From positions 1 to 24,967 of IMG/VR virus record IMGVR_UViG_3300020084_000094: DNA of 24,967 nt, one strand, 5' to 3'. The notes under the pieces are model-generated. The model was given only the letters and a program-made list of their open reading frames with translations, was not told the origin of the DNA and made no database searches. Both the position numbers and the translations under genes were made by a program. Below, piece after piece: positions 7,065 to 15,400 of this stretch (its first letter is position 1; every line of letters starts with the position of its first letter). The stretch comes from a virus.

Positions 7065-8417
7065 ATGGCAAAGACCGAACTGTTTGGGCGCTGGCTGCAG
7101 GGCTCCGTGGTCGTGGAGGACCAGGGCAAGAGCACTGGACAGCGCTTTTTCGTGCACGCCACAACGGGCCGCAATGCGGCGGGCTGGGGGCTCAACCCCG
7201 AAGCGCCGTTTGCCTCATTGGCCTACGCGGTGACGCGCTGCACGGCGGGCCGCCACGACATCATCTACCTGATGCCGGGGCATACGGAGACCATCGCCAC
7301 CACCATCACGCCCCTCGCGGGGACGCGGATCGTGGGCCTGGGCACGGGGCAGTTGATGCCGCAACTGACGCCGGCGGCCAACAACCTGGTAGCATTGACC
7401 ATCAGCGCGGCGAACGTGACCGTGGAGAATGTGTACATCAACGCCTCAACAGTTGCAGCGACGGCCACCGTGTTTGGCGTGACCGGACGGCATTTCCACC
7501 TCCGGAACTGCCACATGGATATGGGGGCCAACGACCGGATCGGCATCCGCATCGGCGCGCTGGGCTGTTACGCGGTCATCGAGGACAACGTGGTACAGGT
7601 GACCGCCAACGGACCGGACTCGTGGATCACGTTCGTGCACGCGAACGTGGATATGCCGCTGATCCGTCGCAACCATGTCATCGCGTCTGATACAACCAAC
7701 GAATTCGATGATGAAATCATCGACTTTGGCGGCCTGGCGGTGCGCAACCCGGTCATCGTGGACAACGTGTTCGACGGCGCGGACGTGGCCGTGACGAGCA
7801 TTGATGATGCCGCTGCGGTGGTCGGTGCATGCTTTAGCGCCAACAAATGCGCTGGCGCAGCGGTGAACAACGACATCACCCATGCGGGTTACGCCGATCT
7901 GCTCGACGGCGCGATATCCGCCAACAAGATCGCGGCCAACGCGCTGTCTCGCGCCAAGTTCGCGCTCGGCGCGGGTGAGATCACCGGCGATGGTGTGGTG
8001 GTCACGCGAGCGACGGCGGCCCTGCCGCAAACAGCGGCAGCGGCGCTCTTTACGGTTACAGGTCATTGTCTGCTCAAGCGCCTTGTGGGCGTAGTCACGG
8101 GGCAGGTGGGCGCGGTGGCTAACGCGACCAAATTGCGGATGAACAGCACCGGCGCGGGGGCGACAACGGATCTGTGTGCGACCGTAGAGTTCAACGCGGC
8201 AGCGGTAGACAGCCAGTTCACCATCACCGGGACGTTTGCCAACGCGATGATCAAAACGGTCAACCTGCCCATCGCCACGGCAGTGGACCTCAACGTGATG
8301 TTGGTGCCGGGCACGGTTGACCTCGACTGCGCTGGTTCGGACGGCGGTGATGGGCGCGTGCGCTGGTCCCTGGTCTATCAGCCTCTGGAATCAGGCGCGC
8401 AGATCGTGGCCGCCTAA
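7065..8417 (+). CDS. Parallel beta-helix protein, presumed head-surface protein, 450 aa
   Basis: Residues about 35-270 read as a right-handed parallel beta-helix. An opening GWGLNPEAPFASLAYAV segment is followed by DIIYLMPGHTETI, then repeated short strands with Asn/Gly turns (VTVENVYINAS, FHLRNCHMDMG, AVIEDNVVQVT, LIRRNHVIAS, PVIVDNVFDG). The last 150 residues look like a separate beta-sandwich (from about residue 320). The fold is typical of pectate-lyase-like proteins and tailspikes, but I see no clear catalytic residues, and the position is between capsid and connector genes rather than with the tail. I recognise the opening as a common type in environmental phages. A head fibre or decoration role is inferred; a glycan-binding role is possible. 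The ribosome site is AAGGGAG at 7054-7060. Confidence 0.6.
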   Translation: MAKTELFGRWLQGSVVVEDQGKSTGQRFFVHATTGRNAAGWGLNPEAPFASLAYAVTRCTAGRHDIIYLMPGHTETIATTITPLAGTRIVGLGTGQLMPQLTPAANNLVALTISAANVTVENVYINASTVAATATVFGVTGRHFHLRNCHMDMGANDRIGIRIGALGCYAVIEDNVVQVTANGPDSWITFVHANVDMPLIRRNHVIASDTTNEFDDEIIDFGGLAVRNPVIVDNVFDGADVAVTSIDDAAAVVGACFSANKCAGAAVNNDITHAGYADLLDGAISANKIAANALSRAKFALGAGEITGDGVVVTRATAALPQTAAAALFTVTGHCLLKRLVGVVTGQVGAVANATKLRMNSTGAGATTDLCATVEFNAAAVDSQFTITGTFANAMIKTVNLPIATAVDLNVMLVPGTVDLDCAGSDGGDGRVRWSLVYQPLESGAQIVAA

Positions 8418-8424
8418 CACTGAG

Positions 8425-8443
8425 GGGCCGGGCCATCCGGCCC
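8425..8443 (+). other. Intergenic GC hairpin
   Basis: GGGCCGG (8425-8431) and CCGGCCC (8437-8443) form a perfect 7-bp stem around a 5-base loop, just before the GGAGG ribosome site (8446-8450) of the next gene. Only two T follow, so efficient intrinsic termination is unlikely. It fills most of the 38-base gap. Confidence 0.5.
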
Positions 8444-8455
8444 TTGGAGGTGAAC

Positions 8456-8923
8456 ATGACCGTACTCAGAGGGCCACGCGGCGTCAACCTGATCGCAGGC
8501 GAGACCATCACCCTGGCGGCGCTGGCGGCGCGCACGGTGGTGGCCAACGCCGTGGGGGCCACGGCGAATATCGGGGGCGAGCGCAAGCGCTTTATCGTGG
8601 TGAACCGCATCACGGCCAGCGCGACGGATGCGGGCGATACGCTCGACGTGTACGTGGACTTTTCGCTGGACGGCGCCATCTGGTACAACGCCATCCATTT
8701 CACGCAGAAGGCGGGGAACACGCCGGCGCGCACCGAGTTCGCCGTGCTGGACCCCTCCAACCCGGGCGTAGCGGTGGTTGACGTGACGGCGGACGCCGCC
8801 AGCGGGGCGGTGAGGCCGGCGCTCTTTGGCGTCTACATGCGCGCGCGCTGGACGGTGGTGGAGTTCGCGGGCGCAGGGGCGGCCTCGCACACGTTCAGCG
8901 TGATCGCCTACGCGATCACGTAG
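8456..8923 (+). CDS. Beta-rich head-associated protein of unknown function, 155 aa
   Basis: The start is ATG 8456, five bases after GGAGG (8446-8450); an in-frame TTG at 8444 lies inside the hairpin and is unlikely. The protein is strand-rich throughout, with patterns such as RFIVVNRITASATDAGDTLDVYVDF and GVYMRARWTVVEF. A central LDGAIWYNAIHFTQ stretch suggests a compact beta-sandwich. There is no signal peptide, membrane segment or catalytic motif. It closes the group of three beta-rich genes between capsid and connectors, so a capsid accessory or head-surface role is the best inference. I do not recognise a named family. Confidence 0.5.
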   Translation: MTVLRGPRGVNLIAGETITLAALAARTVVANAVGATANIGGERKRFIVVNRITASATDAGDTLDVYVDFSLDGAIWYNAIHFTQKAGNTPARTEFAVLDPSNPGVAVVDVTADAASGAVRPALFGVYMRARWTVVEFAGAGAASHTFSVIAYAIT

Positions 8924-8931
8924 GGGGCGCT

Positions 8932-9519
8932 ATGGCGACCTACGCCACGATCCTCCACCTCAGGCAGTACCTGACCCAGGTGAAGGCGGGGGCGGAGAAT
9001 GACCTTCTGCTCCAGGCCATCCTGGATCGGGCGCACGCCATCGTGAACGACACGCTCGGGTTCGAGTTCGCGGGCTATGGCGCAACGGCCACGACCCGCG
9101 ACGTGCAGAGCCTGGGCGGATACATCCTCCGCCCGCAAGCCTACGAGGCGGGCACGCTCACGGCCATCGCCAGCGTGTGGGGCCGGGGCACCACGTCCGA
9201 GACGACCGAGACGGTAGAGGACTGGCTCGCTGAGGAGCAGATGCGCCCCTACCAGGTCTATCGGAACGCGGGCTGGGCCTACGGCCGCTGGTATCGGCTC
9301 ACCGCCTGCTGGGGCTATGGCGCCGCGCCGGCCTCGGTGGTGGAGGTGGAGCTCGAGGCGGCGATCAACCTCTGGCGCGGCAGGGACGCCGCGGTGTGGC
9401 AGGCGGAAACGGGCGTGGAGGGCGCCGGGGCCACGCCGTTGAATCGCGCGCTCTCCTGGCCGCAACGCGATGTGCTGAACGCGGTGCGCGCGCAGTACCT
9501 GGGGGTGGTCCATGCCTAG
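8932..9519 (+). CDS. Head-tail connector protein (gp6-like adaptor), 195 aa
   Basis: Likely adaptor ring that binds the portal and starts the neck. The N-terminal half is helical with the usual adaptor pattern: a first helix YATILHLRQYL, then LLLQAILDRAHAIVNDTLGFEF. Next comes a beta insert with Trp/Tyr-rich strands (YRNAGWAYGRWYRLTACWGYG), and a C-terminal helix VVEVELEAAINLWRGRD. That helix-insert-helix order is typical of HK97 gp6/SPP1 gp15 type connectors, which the size also fits. Location right after the head genes and before the gp10-like gene supports this. It begins 9 bases after the previous stop and overlaps the next gene by 8 bases. Confidence 0.7.
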   Translation: MATYATILHLRQYLTQVKAGAENDLLLQAILDRAHAIVNDTLGFEFAGYGATATTRDVQSLGGYILRPQAYEAGTLTAIASVWGRGTTSETTETVEDWLAEEQMRPYQVYRNAGWAYGRWYRLTACWGYGAAPASVVEVELEAAINLWRGRDAAVWQAETGVEGAGATPLNRALSWPQRDVLNAVRAQYLGVVHA

Positions 9520-9979
9520 CCGGTACGGCAAGCACTATGAGCTCACCAAACTGGAGATGCCGGACATCGAAGCGCTCGCGCCCAAGATGCGGCGGAAGTG
9601 CATGTACGAGGCCGTCAAAGTGGTAGCGCTCGTAGCCCGCACCCTCGCGCCGCAGAGTGGGCGCAAGGGCAAAGGGCGGCTGAGCAAGAGCATCTCCTAC
9701 AAGACCTTGGACGCGGGCCTGCGTGGCAGCGTGTACTCCAAAGCCCCGCACGCGCACCTGGTGCACGACGGCACAGCGCCTCACCCAACGTTCTCGCCTG
9801 GCGGCAAAATGTTGCAGTTCAAGGGCAGGTCCGGCGACCTGATCCGGGGCAAGCAGTTCGAGCACCCCGGCGCGCGGGCGCAGCCCTTTTTCACCCAGGC
9901 GCGCGACGACACGAGGGACGAGGTCGAGCAGATCATGAAGCAGACCATGGAAGAGTGCCTGGCTGAGGTGGTGGCCTGA
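9512..9979 (+). CDS. HK97 gp10-like neck / tail-completion protein, 155 aa
   Basis: Probable head-closure or tail-completion component. Recognisable features of the HK97-gp10 family are the helix MYEAVKVVALVARTLAPQSGRKGKGRLSKSI (a helix followed by a basic Gly/Lys loop) and YSKAPHAHLVHDGTAPH, the common YA-xx-VExGT-like region here as LVHDGTAPHPT. ARAQPFFTQARDD near the C-terminus corresponds to the usual RPFLxPA segment. Length is normal. It starts within the end of the connector gene and its stop overlaps the next ATG (TGATG at 9977-9981). Confidence 0.75.
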   Translation: MPSRYGKHYELTKLEMPDIEALAPKMRRKCMYEAVKVVALVARTLAPQSGRKGKGRLSKSISYKTLDAGLRGSVYSKAPHAHLVHDGTAPHPTFSPGGKMLQFKGRSGDLIRGKQFEHPGARAQPFFTQARDDTRDEVEQIMKQTMEECLAEVVA

Positions 9980-10386
9980 TGAGCTACGCCACCGTCCTGG
10001 AGGGCCTGATCGAATGTCTGAAGACTATCCCCGATCTGGTCGGCGTGTACGACTATGCGCCCACGGCTATCCACGACACGCCAATAATCTATACGTTTCT
10101 GGATCGCGCAGAGTACAAAGATGCAGTCCAGATAGAGACGCGCCACTACTTTATCACGATTCGGCTGTTGGTTCGCTGGCAAGACAGCGCGGGCGCGGAG
10201 CTCGAGGCCGCTCCTTTTGTGAACAGCATCCGGACTGCCGTACGGAACGATCCACAGTTCGGCGGGCGGATCACAAGCGGTATGGCACAGGTGCAGGAAT
10301 GCCGTGCAGTTTGGGTTACGGTCGGCGGCGTCGAATATCGCGGGCTGGATTTTACGGTGGATATTTCGGAGAAAGCCCCGTGCTAG
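9979..10386 (+). CDS. Tail terminator-like protein, 135 aa
   Basis: Small alpha/beta protein in the position where long-tailed phages encode the tail terminator (the ring capping the tail tube and joining it to the neck). A first helix (YATVLEGLIECLKTIPDLVGVYDYAP) leads into strands TPIIYTFLDRAEY and RHYFITIRLLVRWQD. A helix AAPFVNSIRTAVRNDPQF follows, with a closing strand AVWVTVGGVEYRGLDFTVDISEKAP. This beta-alpha-beta layout resembles the gpU/DUF3168-like fold. Base use is somewhat more AT-rich than in the flanking genes. No single diagnostic motif is present, so the assignment relies mainly on order and predicted fold. Confidence 0.55.
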   Translation: MSYATVLEGLIECLKTIPDLVGVYDYAPTAIHDTPIIYTFLDRAEYKDAVQIETRHYFITIRLLVRWQDSAGAELEAAPFVNSIRTAVRNDPQFGGRITSGMAQVQECRAVWVTVGGVEYRGLDFTVDISEKAPC

Positions 10387-10414
10387 AACGAGGCAAGACA
10401 ACAAGGAGACTGAA

Positions 10415-11770
10415 ATGAGCGAAATTCCTTTTGAGTACCTGCTGGCTGGCCTGGAAACGCCACGAGGCACGGCCAACGTGAACCCCACCCGGTACCTGAA
10501 CCTGGCGGGGAGCATTGTCCCTCGCGCCGAGCGCTATCGGCCCGAGGAATCCCGCGGCACGCTGGCCGAGTTCTACCGCTCGGTGCACGTGCGCCGCTGG
10601 AGCGAGTTCGAGGCGGAGGGCGGGCTGGACGTGTACACCCTGCCGCTGATCCTGAACACCATAGTGAAGGGCAGCGTGCCCGGCGCTGGCGCGACACAGG
10701 CCGACGTGACCATTGACCCGGCGGGGGCGAACAACTCCATCGACTGGGAGGCCATCGCCCCGGGTACGCAGGGGAACCTGATCTCCATCGAGTACCTGGA
10801 CCCGCTGGCCAACAACCAGCCGCTGGAGCTCGACCTGGTGGGCTATACCATCATCGTGCGTCTGGCGACGGGCGTGGCTGGCGCCATCACCACCATCGCG
10901 GACGACATCACCGCGGCGGTGCTGCTGCACCCGGCCATCTCGCTGCTGGTCACCGCGGTGGACTCGGTGGCCAACGACGGCTCGGGGCTGGTCACGGCCA
11001 TGCCGCAGACGTTTATGACGGGCGGCACCTCCGCCTACGTGGCCACGCCCGGCGGTGGCGCGCTCACCAGGCTGTGGACGTTCGAGCCCACGATGGACGA
11101 CGACGACCTGGAGAGCGCAACACTCTTCTGGGGCGACCCGAACGTGCAGGTGTTCCGCTCCACCTACGGCATGGTGGACGAGCTGACCATCACCGCGGAC
11201 GCCTCGGGGACGGACGGCGCCACGCTGAGCATCAGCGGGCAGGGCCGTTTCCCCACGATGAACGCGCCGGTGGCCGTGCCGGCCATGCTCGCTGGGCCCT
11301 TGTTGATGCCCGCGAACATGCAGCTGTGGATGGACACTGAGGGCGTGAACCCCATCGGCACCACGGCGATCACCGGGCGCGTGCTCTCCGCGGAGGTGAC
11401 CATCCCCTCGGGCATCGCGCGCAAGTGGCACGCCGTGGGGCCCACAGGCACCTTGGACTTTCAGGCCATCGGGCGCGGCAAGAGGCACGCGGAGATGACC
11501 ATCACATTCGAGCTGCCGGACACCGTGCAATACGCCCTGTGGACGGGGCAGAACGACCTGCTCACGCGGCTGCGCATCAACGGGCCGCTGATCGAGGCTG
11601 GTTTCTACCACTATGTCGAGGTGGACATCTACGGGCCGCTCGACTCGCTGGAATGGGGCGAGCACGAGGGGGCGAACCGGACGGTGAGCTTTACCATCCA
11701 GTCCGAGTACAACGAAACGGCGCAGCTCGACTGGGCGGTGAAGGTGCAGTCCGACCGCGATACGCTGTAG
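10415..11770 (+). CDS. Major tail tube protein, 451 aa
   Basis: Likely subunit of the tail tube stacked around the tape measure protein. The start is ATG 10415 behind AAGGAGAC (10403-10410); the frame is open upstream but lacks a better start. The opening EYLLAGLETPRGTANVNPTRYLNL and the later ISGQGRFPTMNAPVAVPAMLAGPLL, followed by strands of the type LSAEVTIPSG and KRHAEMTITFEL, match tail tube proteins of large Gram-positive-type siphoviruses. At 451 residues it is longer than minimal tubes of about 200 residues. A likely inserted beta-domain (about residues 80-215, rich in Ala/Thr/Asp, with DGSGLVTAMPQTFMTGG) may project from the tube surface. It is followed directly by the tail chaperone genes, as expected. 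Confidence 0.75.
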   Translation: MSEIPFEYLLAGLETPRGTANVNPTRYLNLAGSIVPRAERYRPEESRGTLAEFYRSVHVRRWSEFEAEGGLDVYTLPLILNTIVKGSVPGAGATQADVTIDPAGANNSIDWEAIAPGTQGNLISIEYLDPLANNQPLELDLVGYTIIVRLATGVAGAITTIADDITAAVLLHPAISLLVTAVDSVANDGSGLVTAMPQTFMTGGTSAYVATPGGGALTRLWTFEPTMDDDDLESATLFWGDPNVQVFRSTYGMVDELTITADASGTDGATLSISGQGRFPTMNAPVAVPAMLAGPLLMPANMQLWMDTEGVNPIGTTAITGRVLSAEVTIPSGIARKWHAVGPTGTLDFQAIGRGKRHAEMTITFELPDTVQYALWTGQNDLLTRLRINGPLIEAGFYHYVEVDIYGPLDSLEWGEHEGANRTVSFTIQSEYNETAQLDWAVKVQSDRDTL

Positions 11771-11796
11771 CATCGAATCTCTGGAGGGAGAGGATC

Positions 11797-12219
11797 ATGT
11801 CGCGTTTTATCGACGTGCAGTCCAGGGTGCCCGTGGCCCTGGACGGCGATACCGTCTACATCCGCGCAAAGATGGACGTGGCCACCAAGGCTCTTGTCGA
11901 TAACTCCATTGCGCAGTGGGCCATAACGGACAAAGAGAGAGACCCTTCGCTTGCCACTCTGAACATCGGCAGCTATCGGCTGGCATTGCTTATACATAAC
12001 ATTGTGGCGTGGGAAGGCCCCGGCTTTGAGGATGACATCGGCAAGCCAATCCCCTGCACGCGGATCAATATCATGCGCATGGACCCCGATGATCCTTTGC
12101 TGAAGTTGGTGGCCGAGGAGATCGGCAAGCGCAACGCGCCGCCGGAGAGCCCGGACCCAAATGCTCCTACGCCGAGTGGCTCTACCGACGCTGGCTCGGC
12201 GCCTTCCAAGGGACGCTGA
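11797..12219 (+). CDS. Tail assembly chaperone, gpG-like zero-frame product, 140 aa
   Basis: Zero-frame member of a lambda gpG/gpGT-type chaperone pair that solubilises the tape measure protein during tail assembly. The ATG at 11797 follows GGAGGGAGAGG. The first 110 residues are a mixed alpha/beta core (VPVALDGDTVYIRAKMDVATKAL; GSYRLALLIHNIVAWEGPGF), and the tail from about residue 113 is Pro/Ser/Gly-rich (PPESPDPNAPTPSG), like a linker. A slippery heptamer lies near this linker, so a fraction of ribosomes should continue in the -1 frame. Its place between tail tube and tape measure genes is the canonical one. The chaperone call rests on that order and on the frameshift layout more than on sequence recognition. 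Confidence 0.7.
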   Translation: MSRFIDVQSRVPVALDGDTVYIRAKMDVATKALVDNSIAQWAITDKERDPSLATLNIGSYRLALLIHNIVAWEGPGFEDDIGKPIPCTRINIMRMDPDDPLLKLVAEEIGKRNAPPESPDPNAPTPSGSTDAGSAPSKGR

Positions 12220-12455
12220 AAGAGCGCCCGGTTGGGCGCTATGACACCGAGATCGCCCTGGCGGAGCGCTACTATTGGACGCCGGAGCAGATCGCGCGGC
12301 TGGACCCGGACTATCTAACCGAGGTCGTAATGCGCCTCCGCGCAGAGGCGCAGCATGAGGCCAAAGAGCGACGGGAACGCGAACGCAAGAAAGGCAAAGC
12401 GGCCGGCAGCCGTGGCGGAGAGATCGTGGATGTTGACATCTCGGAGATCAGCTGA
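11797..12455 (+). CDS. Tail assembly chaperone gpGT-like -1 frameshift fusion, about 219 aa
   Basis: Translation through CCCAAAT (12156-12162) with a -1 shift joins the first 122 residues of the chaperone to 97 residues in the other frame, ending at TGA 12453-12455, which overlaps the tape measure ATG (TGATG). The extension reads YAEWLYRRWLGAFQGT, then ERYYWTPEQIARLDPDYLTEVVMRLRAEA. A highly charged Arg/Lys/Glu helix and the tail EIVDVDISEIS follow. The WTPEQ plus leucine-rich helix is what tail-chaperone T-domains usually look like. Its only internal ATG (12330) lacks a ribosome site, so independent translation is unlikely. Frame openness and codon quality are seen directly; the frameshift itself is inferred. 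Confidence 0.78.
12156..12201 (+). promoter_or_regulatory. Programmed -1 frameshift signal: CCCAAAT heptamer plus hairpin
   Basis: C CCA AAT (12156-12162) fits the X XXY YYZ rule in the correct phase. Seven bases downstream, CGCCGAG (12170-12176) pairs perfectly with CTCGGCG (12195-12201) around an 18-base loop, at the distance expected for a stimulatory structure. The zero frame stops at 12217-12219; the -1 frame stays open to 12455. Confidence 0.8.
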
Positions 12456-15400
12456 TGGCCAGTAGCGCTGAGCTCGCGCTGATTATGAGCCTCGTGGATG
12501 AGGTGACGAGCACCGCTGAGAAAGTTAAAGGCTCGCTGAAGGACGTTGGCACTGAGGCGCAAGGACTCCAGGGCACATTAAACGGGGCATTCCAGGGACT
12601 CGCCAAAATCGGCGGAACGGCGATCATTGGCGGAGTGGGCGCGGCGGCAGCAGCGGTTACGGGGCTGGGCGCCGCAGCGCTGGCCGCGGGCATGGACTTT
12701 GATGCCGCCTTCGACACGATTGTCCAAAAGACGGGGGCTACCGGCGCAGAGCTGGAGCAGATGAAGGCCGACGCCACGGCGGTGTTCAAATCGCTGCCGG
12801 TGGACATTGGCGCCACGGCGGATGTCATTGCCACGCTGAATCAGCGCCTCGGCGTAACGGGCGAATCGGCGCAGGGTCTCGCTTCGCAGTTGCTCATGCT
12901 CGGCACGGGCGATGCCGTAGCGAGCGCCGAGCTCTATACGCGCGTGATGGGCGACTGGGGCATAGCCACAGAAGACGCCTCAACGACCCTCGATACCCTC
13001 TTTACGGCTTCGCAACTCACCGGCATTGGCGTAGATGATCTCGCGGGCAAGCTCGTCCAATTTGGCGCGCCATTGCGATTGATGGGCTTTGACCTGGAAC
13101 AGTCGGCGGCCCTGTTCGCCAAGTGGGAACAAGAGGGCGTCAACGCCGAGCTGGTGATGGGCTCGCTGCGCATCGCGGCCGGTAACTTTGCCAAGGAAAA
13201 CATTCCGCTCCAAGAAGGTCTCCAGCAGACCATCGCGCAGATTCAGGGGATGGATGACGCCAGCGCCGCGTTGGCGCTGGGCATGGAGGTGTTTGGCGCG
13301 CGCGCGGGGCCTGATATGACCGCCGCTATTCGGGAGGGGCGGTTCAGTATCGAAGAGCTCACCGCGGCAATGCAGGACAGCGAGGGGGCCATCCTGAACA
13401 CCGCCCAGGCGACCATGGACTTTCCCGAAAAGCTCCAAGTGATGAAGAACATGGCGCAGACGGCGCTGGCGCCGATTGGCCTCTCCATCATGGACATCGT
13501 GGGCAAGCTGCTGGAATCCCTGATGCCCGCATTCGAGCGCCTGACGGGCTGGCTGGAGGGGACGCTGGCCCCGGCGGTAGACGCGGCCATGCCGCACATC
13601 GAGACGCTCATCACCGCCTTTGGCGCGCTGCTCAGCGGGGACACAGAGGCCTTCTGGGCGGGGATCACCGAGGGCCTACTGGGCCTCGGCGAGGCGTTCG
13701 GGGTGAGCCGCGAGCAACTCCAGCCGTTTCTGGAGGGGCTACAGTCCACCGCGACGGCCATTGCCACCTTCGTCAGCGAGCATTCGGAAGCGCTCAAGAC
13801 GGCGCTCATCGCCATCGGCGCGGTGTTGGCGGCGGCGGCCATCGCCGGGGCGATAGTGGGTATTGGAGCAGCCATCGCAGCATTGGCGAACCCGGTCACC
13901 GCGATCATCCTGGCGGTGGGCCTACTGGCCACAGCGTGGGCCGAGAACTGGGGCGGCATCCAGGAAAAGACGCAGGCCGTCATTGATTTTATCATGGGCA
14001 TCATCGGTCCGGCGGTGGAGTTCATCCAGGGGCTTTGGGCGGAGCATGGTGAGGCGATCAAGACCACGGCCAGCGGCGCATGGGAGGCGATCAAGACGGG
14101 CTCTAGCGCGGCATGGGAATTCCTGAAGACCAACACCTCCGCGGGTTGGGAGGCGGTCAAGGGGGCCTACGCGACAAGCTCGGAGTTCATCAAAACGCAG
14201 GTCAACACGGCGCTGGAGGCCATCCGCGCATTCTGGGCGGAGCATGGCGAGACGATCAAGGGCATCATCCAGGGGTTCCTGGACGTGATCCGTGGCGTGT
14301 TTGACACGCAACTCAATGCCATCCGCGGCGTGTTCGAGGCATTCAAGCTGCTCCTCCAGGGAGACTGGGAGGGGGCGGGCAAGAAGCTGGTAGAGACGGC
14401 AAGTCAGTTCTTGACAGACATCGCCAATGTGTTCACCACGCTCAAGAGCACGGTGGTCAACGCGGCCAAAGCGATCTTTAGCGATGCGGTAGATGCGGTC
14501 AAAAAAGCCATCACGGACAAGATTGAGGAGATCAAACAGGCGGGCAAGGACCTCATCGCCGGGTTTATCGAGGGCATCAAGAGCGCGCCAGGGGCGATAG
14601 CCGATGCGGCCAAGGGGGCGGCAAGCGGCGCGGTCAACGCGGTGAAGGGCTTCCTGGGCGTGGGCTCGCCTTCCAAGGTGATGATTGATATAGGCAAAGA
14701 CACGATGACTGGCCTGGCCATGGGCATCGATCAAGGACAGGCGAAAGTATTAGAGAAGATCGGCGAGTTCCTGTCAGGTCTCTCCGACATGTTCGGCGTG
14801 CTCACGGGCCAGGATATGGGCGGGCTCGACGCTGGCAGTTTGCGGGCGCGTGTGGACGCGCTAGCTGAGGTCCTGGTCTATGCTATCAAGCGTTTCGCGG
14901 ACATACAGCGGCTCTATGGCTACAAGGAAATCAAAGAGCTGGACAAGACTACCACGCGATTCGGGCGAATGCTGGAGGTCATCGCCAAGGACTTGAGCAA
15001 AATCAAGGGGTTGGAGGACCCCACCGCGATCCCCCGCTTTTTCAACGAACTAGAACAGATGATCCATCACGCGCTGGCCCTGGCGCGGCGCATCGGCGGG
15101 AAATACGGCAAGGATCTGCTGGAGGAGATGGGGAAGATCTCTGAGCTGATCCTGAAGGTATTGAGCCTCACAGGTTTTGACCCCGAAAGCGTCAAAATGG
15201 CTGAGAAGGGCCTGCCCGACCTGGTGAAGTGGGGCGAGCAACTATATGCTATCATCATCAGGGCTACCGAGATTCTGGCCGCTGTACGCAAGGCGGTTTC
15301 GGATAGCCTTCTAGCCGAATACGCGGGCGTCACAGAGAATGTCACCAAGATTCTTTCCCTGACACAGGGAGCCAACATTGAAAACATGCTGGCCATCGCC

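Noticed and set aside
10352-11773. Long minus-strand open frame opposite the tail tube gene.
   Set aside because: It is a His/Arg/Val/Gly-rich shadow of a well-supported plus-strand gene and has no ribosome site or gene context.
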